The notes beneath the pieces were generated by a model, which was given only the letters and a program-made list of their open reading frames with translations, was not told the origin of the DNA and did no database searches. This document shows, in pieces, positions 24,676 through 34,270 of a DNA stretch of 64,000 nucleotides (position 1 is its first letter; each line of letters starts with the position of its first letter). Source of the stretch: Cyrtodaria siliqua (lineage: Eukaryota > Mollusca > Bivalvia > Adapedonta > Hiatellidae); NCBI GenBank assembly GCA_037043455.1, contig JAWPHD010003102.1, positions 124,001-188,000 of the forward strand, in the 5' to 3' direction. The translations under genes and the position numbers were made by a program.

Positions 24676-26560
24676 TAGTATATAAAAGACCAACTAACAA
24701 AATCAAATGCCTTCTCAATTAAGAGGAACATTCCAGGCAAATGCTGTTTTTCAACATAAAACATTAGATCATAGAGTAATCTTGTATTTTCACCTATATA
24801 CATATGTATCTTCCGGGCCCCGGTTGCACAAAACTACTCAAAGTTCAGATCATTCACAGCTCAAACTTTATTATCAGATATAAACTTATATGTGATCACC
24901 CTATTTGCAAACATTTGTGGAATAAATTAAAACAAACCTAATCTACCTATTCAACATAAATGTTGCAAGATTGTTAATCTGTAATAAGTTTAAATTGGAA
25001 ATTTGATCTGAGATTGACCTCAACTTTGAGAAGTTTTGTGCAAGTGAGGCCTGTCTGATTTGGCAAACAGTTTTCATTCTCTGTGATATACTGGCTGATG
25101 CCAGTTTATAAGACACATTTACCAAAGCTATTGGACACCAATTTTTTAACTTAAGTTGTCTTTATTCCACTTTGGATAAACATGTTATGATTCCTTGCCT
25201 TTGAGTAATAGATAATTCCCACGTTAAAAATTCCCTCATTTATTGCACGTTTCAGAAAACGATCTATGCATTTCTAATTTGTTTTATAATTTTATAAAAC
25301 TCTGCAGTAAAACCATAAAACCCCGGACATTTATTATCTGACATACTTTTTACACTTGTTAATATTTATTGGTAAGTTATTGGACCTTCCAGTAGTAATT
25401 TCATGTCATCATTTAATTTAGGAATATCACAGTTTGAGAGCATATGCTTTAAGTCAATAACTTTTGTTTCTTTAACAGTGTATATTTGTTTATAAAATAA
25501 ATATCCTCTTGGGAATTAATAATTATACCATCATCAGATCTTATACTTAGCATAGGTTTGAATATTAAATTTCTATTTTCCAAGTTACAGAAATATTTTG
25601 AGTTTTTTCTCCTTCTGGAACCCACTTTACTCTAGCTCTTATTTTAACTACATCCAGTTTTTGTCTGTAATAACATAAAGTTCTTTTCTTTTATTTTCAA
25701 TGACATTAAGACTTTGTATTATTTATTTTTCTAAAATTTCAATTTCTTTGTAAAGAGTGTCCTCCCTTTGATCTTGCTGTTTTTTTAAGAAAGGATAAAT
25801 AATGCCTCTTATTAAAAAAAGTAACACGCCTAAAACTAATTGATCCCTTATATCATATCTGTAATATTAGTTAAGTCTTGAACTCTTCTTTTAATACTGT
25901 AATTTTACATTATAAATTGTGTCTCTATTTTTTTCTACATATATATTATCTTTTAAGAGTGAATTATTAAATTTCAAATAAGATCTGCCTTTTTCAAATT
26001 TATCAAATTCTAATCTTAAGACAATTAAAGAGTGGTCAGTTCTGTATCCTGGTTTTATATTTGTACCATAAGAGAATTTCGAATTCGAAAATAATCAAGT
26101 CATGCTTTTTTGAGAGTTTTTTTTAAACCAGTGCATTGCCCACTTTCTAGTTTTTGGTCATGCCAACATTCTACTGGATCACATTCGGTCATTACATCAA
26201 TACTACTCTTACAGGCATTTTGATTATTAATATTTATATATTCAAAGCAGTCCATATCTGGATTTAGAACTAGATTAAAATATTCAGCAAGAATGCAACG
26301 ACTGTCTGTTGCTAAAATATTATCCTTGATTTTAGAATAAAAGTCTGGTTCATCTCTATTTGGCCCATATATATTAATAAGTTTGATTTTTTTATCACAA
26401 ATTGTAGTTTCTAGAATTAATGTATTGCCATTTTGATCAGTTTCTTTTGAGTGGATATTAAATTCAAATTATTGTTGAAGAAAATTGCCACTCCTCTAGA
26501 TTGGCTTGAAAATTGAAAAATGTCTAAGGTAGCATTCGTAACGCCATTGGTACGTAAACA
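24676..26560 (-). pseudogene. decayed LINE, inverted second copy
   Basis: Minus-strand copy of the LINE fragment at 22730-24616. It shares the same stops, the same frame breaks, the same 221-bp insertion and the same end point in RT motif A. The lesions therefore predate the inverted duplication, or the duplication is an assembly artefact. It encodes no functional protein. Confidence 0.85.
24824..25043. mobile_element. MITE inserted in the LINE (right arm copy)
   Basis: Mirror copy of the element at 24248-24468. One inverted end differs from its partner by a single base (ACTACTC in place of ACTTCTC), one of the few arm-to-arm differences. Confidence 0.75.
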
Positions 26561-27160
26561 ATTGATATATTTGTCTATAAAAAGTTAACATAGTTATGTC
26601 TTCAATTTTTTTTGTGTTATATATATTTTTCTAAAATATAAAAGGCTAGCCTTGAAGAGAAACAGTCACTTTTACATTCTAATTACATGCACATATTTTC
26701 TGCATATTTGAAAAAAAGCAAGAATCCTGATCACTTATTAGGATATTATAGATATAACAGTGTTAAGAGTATTTAAATATTATTGGCAAACACACACTGT
26801 AGATACATTAGACACAAAGGTGATCACAAATTCCAGACTAGCTTTCCGCCAACGGGCTATATTTTCCGCAGTATGTTGTAATGGACCATATTGATATCAT
26901 ATTATTGTATACTTCTCTTTCCTGTGTGCCAAACTTTTCTACCATATTGTTGCAAAAACTCAAACAACTCCCATTCTGTGTATCAGCACCCCCATATCAT
27001 CTACTTACTTCCAAAACATACAATCTTCTTTGACACCTGCTGTGACAAAGAATTAAGATAGAACCTTAATACTGTAATAACTGTAAGAGAAACACGTTTA
27101 TATTTAACCAAGTTACAAACGTTATCAGATTTAGAAGATTATGAGTTTGACTAAGTATTT

Positions 27161-27800
27161 AAATAATTATTGGTTCACCAGTACGGTTTGTTATATATGC
27201 ACAGAGTATATGTATATTATATTTAACAAAGTGACAACAATTCTGAAATTGGAAATTTTGCTATGAAAAATATGTTAAGGCATGATATTTTATTATTGGT
27301 TCACCAAAAGAAGTTCTTCATATGAGTATGTTTCTACTTCCCTTTTCTGTGTGACCCAATCTTCTAACATACCATCTACAATCAACTCGCACTATGCATA
27401 TTAATACTACCATGCCATCTTCTATTTCCAAAATATACATTCTGCTAACCACACCGAGATACAATGTACAGAGATACATTTCAATAATACATATAACTGT
27501 AAGAAAAAAAATCTATATTTAACAAAGTGCTTCCTATGAAAAATAACTCATGCTCAAATCAAAAACAGACTGGACTCTCAGCAGCAAATTAATAATTGTA
27601 AATGTCTTAAATTCTATGTTTCAATTTGTATAAAGACAGTCATCCCCGAGTCCAATTCAAGCATTCATGCTCAATAGTGTAGAAAATGAACCCTGACTGA
27701 GTTTGAGTACGAATCGGAGTTGAGCATGGAAAAAAAGTCCCACAATCCTAGGTCCAGATATTCGATTATTGGTTCACCAACACAGTTTGTCAAACCTCCA
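27161..27800. repeat. diverged repeats with 'attattggttcacca' boxes
   Basis: 'attattggttcacca' occurs at about 27167, 27293 and 27767. 'atatttaacaaagtg'-like segments occur near 27112, 27220 and 27513. The stretch 27330-27530 is a diverged copy of about 26910-27130, keeping 'cttcccttttctgtgtg', 'ttccaaaatataca' and 'ataactgtaag' in order. The repeat unit thus spans the palindrome's right boundary. Confidence 0.65.
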
Positions 27801-27871
27801 ATGAGTCAACTTAAACTACCAAATTATGTGTCCTATGGCATATAGGGTTCATACAAAGGAATTCTTAATGC

Positions 27872-27900
27872 AATTAATAATAATAATAATAATAATAACA
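27872..27900. repeat. (AAT)n microsatellite
   Basis: About nine AAT repeats, ending in an AACAAT variant. Confidence 0.9.
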
Positions 27901-28011
27901 ATAAAATCCTTCCGCAAAAAGTCTTATTATAAGAGTCATCATTCTATCCGTCACTCTGAATGGCAGTTTTTGGTTTCATCTAGAACATATAAATCATAGC
28001 ATGCTTAGCTT

Positions 28012-28017
28012 TTTATT
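28012..28017 (-). terminator. polyadenylation signal for the IRG gene
   Basis: AATAAA on the minus strand (TTTATT on the plus strand) lies about 95 nt after the TAG stop of the IRG ORF, a plausible 3' UTR length. Confidence 0.5.
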
Positions 28018-28109
28018 TTGATTTGGTATTACAGAAGATGTATTTCTATGATTGTTTACCTCCGAAAAATAATCGTACGACGTGTTTATGTACTATCAGA
28101 AATATCTCC

Positions 28110-29327
28110 CTACAGGCGTGTTTCTGTTCCTTCCTTAAATGTTTGTGAAAGGAGGGAGTTTATATCCTTTGCAGCGGTACCCATTTCGTTTAAATATTTC
28201 CGCAACACATAGTAAGTGCTGGATGCTGACAAAACGAAAGATGCTGCGAATCCCACAACTGGTATGAATTTAGCAGCATTTTCCAAACCCTCAGACGCGA
28301 GTAGAATCGGCACATGTGTAGCTTGGATAGCTTCTGAAATTTCCTTAATGTATTGAATAAGGCGCATCGATGTGTCGGAGTTTAATATTCCTTGCAAAAG
28401 TCTCATCGTTGTTTCATCGAGACCTAGCTGTTTACGTAACATCTCTTTTTCACGGTTTACAAGTTCATGATCAAATGTTAATGAAACACCAGGAGCTGGT
28501 ACTAATGCTACTGAGCCAGAAAGTAAGCACACGAATTTAATTCTTTTTGATAATTGACTTATTTTTTGGGATAATATCTTGGGTGTATGAATATCTAGTG
28601 CATTGATAACTGCCTCCCTTTTCAAACCGGAAAGCGCATTTGCAATAGCATCAAGAAGGGCGTCGAAATCAAGTAGTCGATGTGTGCGCTGAAGACTATC
28701 AATCATATATACGCGGTGGAATTTTGTGACATTTTTCATGTCGACCAATGCAATATCACGCAGAATGTTCACAATTTCATCATCCGTCTTGCCTTTGAAT
28801 TCCCTTTTTGTGCGTTTCTCATTTTCTAAATCTTGCAAAAACTTTGTGCGAGCAAACAGACAGGTTCTACCTTCTCTCTTTATTTGTTCGGCCAGCCAAC
28901 AATCATCTTCGGTGAATCTGTCACTCGTGAGCAATATGAACACGTCAAACCTCTTGAAGCCTATTCTCGGATCCGTCAAGTATGTTTTTCTTGGGAATTC
29001 ATTCGTTCCTACACCTGGTAAATCATAGAGTACAATATTTTCATTTTTCGGATCTGGATAACGTGTCGCCTCCATTGTGGTTTGTTTAACTCCCGTTTTT
29101 GCAGCACCTTCATCGTCAGCATACTCGATGTTCCTGTACGCATTGATGAAGGACGATTTCCCGACCCCAGTTCTTCCAATGACGGCGAGGTTCACGATTT
29201 GATATTTCCAACCATCTACCTTTTGAATGATAAACTTTCGCAGGCCGGATGCTCCCTCTTTTTCGTAAATTTCTTCAATTTGAGCAACATCACTTTCTGG
29301 TAGAGTCGAGTCCTTACTTGCAGCCAT
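28110..29327 (-). CDS. immunity-related GTPase (IRG/p47-like), single exon
   Basis: This intact 405-residue ORF is the clearest gene in the window. Residues 51-59 form the P-loop GRTGVGKSS. The switch I region around 78-84 has TGVKQTT. Residues 102-107 form the G3 motif DLPGVG. All are arranged as in IRG proteins. At G4 the IRG pattern TKxD is TKFL (161-164), so the guanine-specificity aspartate is replaced by leucine, with an aspartate only at 166. Residues 263-284 carry the VPAPGVSL segment typical of the IRG helical domain. A second hydrophobic stretch (354-374) lies near the C-terminus. The second residue is alanine, so there is no N-terminal myristoylation glycine. Length is normal for the family. 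The ATG is preceded by 'atttaatag', a possible splice acceptor, so a 5' non-coding exon may exist. In vertebrates IRGs act on membranes of intracellular pathogens. A similar role here is inference. Confidence 0.9.
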   Translation of the reverse strand: MAASKDSTLPESDVAQIEEIYEKEGASGLRKFIIQKVDGWKYQIVNLAVIGRTGVGKSSFINAYRNIEYADDEGAAKTGVKQTTMEATRYPDPKNENIVLYDLPGVGTNEFPRKTYLTDPRIGFKRFDVFILLTSDRFTEDDCWLAEQIKREGRTCLFARTKFLQDLENEKRTKREFKGKTDDEIVNILRDIALVDMKNVTKFHRVYMIDSLQRTHRLLDFDALLDAIANALSGLKREAVINALDIHTPKILSQKISQLSKRIKFVCLLSGSVALVPAPGVSLTFDHELVNREKEMLRKQLGLDETTMRLLQGILNSDTSMRLIQYIKEISEAIQATHVPILLASEGLENAAKFIPVVGFAASFVLSASSTYYVLRKYLNEMGTAAKDINSLLSQTFKEGTETRL

Positions 29328-30663
29328 TATCTATTAAATAAATGAATCCAAAAAGTATGTTTAAAGCGTACGAAAATTAGTTTATTTCATGACTAGTCAA
29401 TATTGATTGTAAATTTGTACATAAATGTTCATAGTATAGTCATAAAAGTGACCATAGGCGACCTGATGTACCCACATTTAAAGGTTAAACGTGTAATTTA
29501 AACTCGCATTTCTAACCAAATCAGATTTAAATCGCAATATGCTGCCAAAAACAAACATGCTTAAAGTACGAAAATATATATGGCTAATATATATTTTGGG
29601 TACTTTGCTAAATATAACATATGGAATAATCAATACTTTAATAATCAAGAAATCATTCATAAATATGTGCTGATTTCTGAGTGAGGGTGACATGATTGGT
29701 GTTGTTGTTTTTGTTGTTTTTGTTGTTAATACTGAGTACTCCCGCTCATCTCTCTCTCTCAGCAACAAATATTAATATTAATTGAATGGGAAATAAATGC
29801 CGAACAAAGCATAATAACGGTTAATAACCGATTACAAAACGGCAATTTCATTTTAAATCCAAATAATGCTCTGTCCACATTGTAGTATAATTCAATAAAC
29901 ACGAGTGTGCACGAGACAATTGTTTTTTAACATTCAATAGACTTTTATTTTTAAAGTAGACCAAAGTTTAGACTACACTTAAAAATTGTTTATTACCTCA
30001 TACTTAAAACTGGAGATTATGAAAAATAATATATTGTTGTCTAAAATAGAGTTGTTCCTCATCAGAAAAATATTCATTGTTACATTGTAAATTACCATGT
30101 ATGCATGTGATTGTAAAATATTTATGTACAAATGTTTGTCTCACGTTTTTGTCTGATTGGCAAACTGAGATCATTGAAAATAAAATCTTGATATAAAATC
30201 TTGGAAATGTGCAAAATGTTCTCTTAGTTCTGCCTCCAGATGACAATATTGGAATATGTTCATGACTTCTGCCAAGTTTATAATGACAATATGAAAACGG
30301 ATATGGATAAAGTTGAATTCTTAGTGTAATGTAGTTACGTTTGAGAGTATCTCAAAGGACGGAAAATTGAGAAAAATCAAATTGATCGAGGTAGTGATTT
30401 CTACTGGATATTTTTTAGCTGCAGAGGATGGTTTCCAGATTGAAGACAGTTCAACGGACATGTTAAAGCATGTTTGAAGTGATCCACAATTAAATACTTC
30501 TATATAGACTGTATAGTGTAAATTAATAAGGTTGTGAAAAGTATATTTTTAAATTTCAGTTAAGTGCTTTACAGTGTGGCTATGAATAGATTGATATATT
30601 TTTCAGTAACAGTGACGACAGAAATATCAAAACACACGTATAGCATATGACCCAAATAACATA
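29328..30663. other. IRG upstream region, no other gene seen
   Basis: AT-rich, with a (TTG)n-like patch at 29698-29730 and a CT run near 29748-29760. It would contain the IRG promoter, but I see no motif that fixes its position. Confidence 0.4.
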
Positions 30664-31102
30664 CTTAAAGAAATATAAAAAGATTGGACAGGGAAAGTAG
30701 CATTCAAGGAGGACAGTCAACCACAAAACACAGAAACAAACACGCAAACAGACAAACAAGAAGGCAACAGTAATATTAAATGCAACCCAATGGGCTTGGG
30801 ACGGTGGCGTTTGATGTTTGTCCATGATCTTTCTTGTCGTGCCCTTAATGGTTTATTCTCTTACTGCTCTGGCTTCTGCAAAGTCATTGAGTACCTTCAT
30901 TGTGGCTTTCTAGGCTATTGTTTTTTTTGTATTATATTTACACGAGCATATGTCTGTTTTACTTATATTGCCTATTGATGCTGCCTTGTTGGTTAGAGAT
31001 TAGATCATGGCGGGGGTTTCTTTATTTAAACTGTCCTGTTTTAATGGGTTGACGGTAGGGTAAGTGTGAGGTTTGGTGCACCCTAGAACCGGTTTAAACC
31101 CC

Positions 31103-31123
31103 CAGTGGCCTACTTTGCCACTG
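31103..31123 (+). other. Z-family 3' hairpin, copy 1
   Basis: CAGTGGC and GCCACTG form a 7-bp stem, followed by 'accgttcc'. It corresponds by position to the hairpins at 33226, 42637 and 31324. Confidence 0.6.
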
Positions 31124-31323
31124 ACCGTTCCAAGGCGGTAGCCCTATTGTCAACCCTTTTTGTGTTTATGATGTCGTTTGCATTTATTATTGCTTTTGCC
31201 TTCTTGTTTGTCTGTTTGCGTGTTTGTTTCTGTGTTTTGTGGTTTGCTGTCCTCCTTGAATGCTACTTTCCCTGTCCGATCTTTTTATATTTCTTGACAA
31301 TAGGGCTACCGCATTGGAACGGT

Positions 31324-31344
31324 CAGTGGCAAAGTAGGCCACTG
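31324..31344 (-). other. Z-family 3' hairpin, copy 2
   Basis: Same 7-bp stem as at 31103 but in the opposite orientation, preceded on the plus strand by 'ggaacggt'. Confidence 0.6.
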
Positions 31345-31348
31345 GGGG

Positions 31349-32111
31349 TCTAATTATTCTAATCTATAAATCACTTACATGGTATGCTTACTTTTTTCCA
31401 TAATAAACAGTACGCTCCAGCTAACTAAGACAGTTAGATGGAGAAACGCATAGCCGATTAAAAAAAAAGGTTTCATGTTTGGTTCCCGGAAGTCAATACG
31501 TTTAGCACAGGCACACACACAATTGGCCCGGGTGCTAAAATTAATTCCTATACATATTTATTATTCAGAGTCATTTACTCCCAGAAAAACAAGTAAGTTG
31601 CCGGTGGAAATCGTACTATCCGTGAATTGTCTCAAAGCCCAAATACACTTGTCAAAGCACCATTTTACTAATATAATAAAATAATGAAATCATATGGATT
31701 AATTAAGCCACCCTAAACATAAATACTAAACAATGACCCCTTGTTTGATGTTCTTTATGCAAAAGGACACAATTGATATTAAATGTCTAATTTTAAAATT
31801 CTTATGTGTGCTGGAAGTAAATGTAAACAAACAATATTTACATATTGCTATTTGACTATAGTTCCGTCTATTGCTCGAAAATTATAGGCAGTACAAACTT
31901 CCGAATGAATTCCGATTAACGTAGGAATTTCGGCGATATATGTCGTAATTTTTACTCGAAACGTAGGTGATACAAAACATAAATATCGTGATTGTCACAC
32001 CTGATCAAAAACACGAAGTTATTGTGTAGTTCTGTGTTTATTCTGTTTTATATGGGCGAACAATAGTAACGTGACTATACACACAAACATACAATGAATC
32101 AATTCGAAAGG
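31349..32111. other. no gene seen
   Basis: AT-rich. Short open frames only. Confidence 0.4.
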
Positions 32112-32310
32112 TAAACAAGAGGCCCAAGTGGGCCTGTATACGCTCTACTGGTACAATGTGGTCACGAAAACATGATAGAGGCCTATCCGAGAAACATCTA
32201 CATGATATATGACTAGAAAAAAGTTGTTTCAGAGAATTTGTTTGATAGTCATGGCGGCCATCTTCTGTGTTTGCTTTTATTTACCCTCGCTGTTAACACG
32301 AATGTAATTT
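32112..32310. repeat. GGCCCA-TGGGCC repeat, mollusc-type
   Basis: 'aagaggcccaagtgggcctg' forms a perfect 7-bp stem (AGGCCCA/TGGGCCT). Such 'aagaggccca' starts are, as far as I recall, frequent in mollusc repeats. 'ggcggccatcttct' near 32253 resembles parts of other local repeats. Confidence 0.5.
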
Positions 32311-33169
32311 AGGGAGAAGACGGAATATTTTGCGGTACGATGAGTTGGGGTGGTCTCGAAGATTTTGACTGGTCCCATGATGTTTAGCCCCAAAGCAATA
32401 TTTGGGTCAATAGTTGAAGGTCTCGAAGAAATGAAGGTCTCGAAAAGTTGATGGTTTTGAAGAGCTGATTAGTAGAGTTGTTAGTTGGTCGTCCGGTATC
32501 TGGGTGTGATGTAAGTTAAGTTGTTAATCGGGTCCGTTTCCAAGGATGACCAGTCCGCTAAGGTTGGGATGGCTTGTGGGTTGAGTCTGTCTGTAGTCCG
32601 TATTATGCTTGGTTTCGTCGAGAATGTTGAAGAGGAAGACGTAGGTAGCGCAAGTACAAGCGCCAAATCGCTGTCTGGTGGGCAGTGTCCATCGTCTCGG
32701 TGCCCGTGGGCCAATCTATGGCCGCCATGTTATGTGATCAGCCGCTGAAGTAGTTGTCGTGCTCGCCGGCGCCCCCGCTAGGTCCAATCGAGATAGGGGG
32801 TGAATCCACTGTCAGTGCTTTTTGAAAGATATGACTTGTAGTGATGAAGACGGCTGTTAGATCTGTTGTTCATTCTGTGGTTTAGTCAGTCTGTGAATCC
32901 CGGATGCAGATGTTGGATGCAGCTAATCCCTCCCATTAATGTTATGGTTACGCGTAGTTAGGGAGCTGGTGATGTTTCCTGGTCTTCAATCGATATTCTC
33001 CGGCACCTCAAAAAACGCTGGATCTCAGTGTAGGATTATGTTGTCTGGAATAGTCCGTGTAGTGACGTCAGAAATGATATATAGGATCCTATGGAAACCA
33101 CAGCGTCCGAACGCAATGGCATCGTAGGTCTGCACTGTACTACAAACAAGGACTTGACAATACAATGAA
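32311..33169. other. unassigned, higher-GC segment
   Basis: Richer in G and C than its surroundings, with short open frames on both strands and no recognisable domain. It may be the 5' or internal part of a mobile element next to the RT fragment that follows, but nothing shows this directly. Confidence 0.3.
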
Positions 33170-34270
33170 AGAGACAAAAAACAACAGTAACGATGGTGAA
33201 GACAGGGTTACCGACTTGGAACGGTCAGTAGGCCTTATTTCAGTAGGCAATAAGGCCTACTGGTTTGCTTGAATCGATTTTATATGCGCACAATCCTCGC
33301 TATTATCCTGTCTTCAGTGCCCAAATAGACAATACAGTGTAAACAAAACTACATCCCGTCAAAAAGAATTCTCTAATAATAAAGTCCACACCCAGAGAAA
33401 CTAACTAAAGAAACACATACGAAATAATAAACATCTCAGGATGTATCCAGAATCGTACTGAACAACCATAGTAGTTGCAGCTAAAGAGAAAACCAATCTA
33501 GGGTACGATCAGAAAACCCGAGGGACGAAAGCTCATGCACCCACCTCCCTTAGTTTTAGTAGGTACAATCATAGAGTCCCAAGAGGTAGTCCAGTTATCG
33601 CACAAGTGAAAAGTGAAGCGTAATGACCGACTGTAGAGGGGTCAATCACTAAACATGCAGTGCGATGTAAAACCAAAGGGTTATATCCTTTAAGTTTATA
33701 GACCACATCTCCATAAAATGAGGGTTGTGATATGCCTAGTCGCAGAAGTATTGTAAGGTTGGTGTTGTACTTTTCCAGCAGGCCCTCGTTGCGGTGGTAG
33801 AATTTAGAAAAAGATCTGCGTAGTTTGTGATAACGAAAACCCTGCTGGAGAAGTTTACTTGTAATAACTTGATTTCGATCATTGAAGTCTATAACATCAT
33901 TACACACTCTAGCAAATAGAATGAGCTGAGAGATATACACTCCGTATGAGGTAGCACGAGGCACATCTCCATCCAGGTGTGAATAGTAAACGATGTTAAA
34001 ATTGAAATCATCTCTCTTATCATAGATTTTAGTATGAATACAATCATTTGAAATGGAGAGATGACGATCGAAAAATGCTGCTACTGTATCCGAACTGTTG
34101 GCTTTATCCAACATGAGCTCTGGTGGATAAATGTTAGTAACCATATGAGCAAATAACTGATTATCAATATTGAGTATGTCATCAAGATACCGAGAAGTAT
34201 TGTTATAGAAGCCATCATGAGTATGAAAAGGGGACACAGAAATGGACCCACAATGACCCGGGTATCTCCT
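33170..34270 (-). pseudogene. Z-family reverse transcriptase, 5'-truncated copy with 3' region
   Basis: The open frame (about 34270 to 33569) begins just before the RT catalytic motif in NNTSRYLDDILNI (YLDD). It continues with IYPPELMLDKANSSD, TKIYDKRDDFNFNIVYYSHL, YGVYISQLILFARV, GFRYHKLRRSFSKFY and RTACLVIDPSTVGHY. This block order belongs to an RT family that I know from mollusc and cnidarian genomes. I cannot name its clade. The fingers and palm motifs before YLDD are missing, so it is non-functional. An internal deletion removes the segment between VVYKLK and GYNPLVLHRTAC that the copy at 42970 retains. A conserved hairpin lies about 310-340 nt past the stop. Confidence 0.8.
33226..33262 (-). 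other. Z-family 3' hairpin, copy 3 (14-bp perfect stem)
   Basis: CAGTAGGCCTTATT pairs perfectly with AATAAGGCCTACTG around a 9-nt loop. On the plus strand it is preceded by 'ttggaacggt' exactly as at 42637. Stem sequence differs between copies while pairing is kept. Confidence 0.75.

Larger units (their letters stand above)
24676..27160 (-). repeat. right arm of the ~5-kb palindrome
   Basis: Reverse complement of 22131-24616 with only scattered differences. The flank beyond 27160 continues a repeat pattern that is already present in this arm (see 27161-27800). That suggests this arm is the original locus and the left arm the copy. Confidence 0.95.
30664..31348 (+). mobile_element. Z-family RT element 3' region, rearranged with inverted tails
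   Basis: The body (30786-31160) matches 42601-42970 in reverse. A tail segment at 31190-31290 ('cttcttgtttgtctgtttgc', 'gaatgctactttccctgtcc') is present inverted at 30664-30780, giving inverted ends of roughly 110 bp. A second inverted fragment (31294-31348) repeats 31101-31152 in reverse complement. The short ORFs here are untranslated-region shadows. Confidence 0.75.

Noticed and set aside
24435..25125. 60-residue ORFs in the palindrome as genes
   Set aside because: They are fragments of a decayed LINE reverse transcriptase and of its mirror copy.
28726..29303. Plus-strand ORFs opposite the IRG gene
   Set aside because: Shadows of the minus-strand coding frame.
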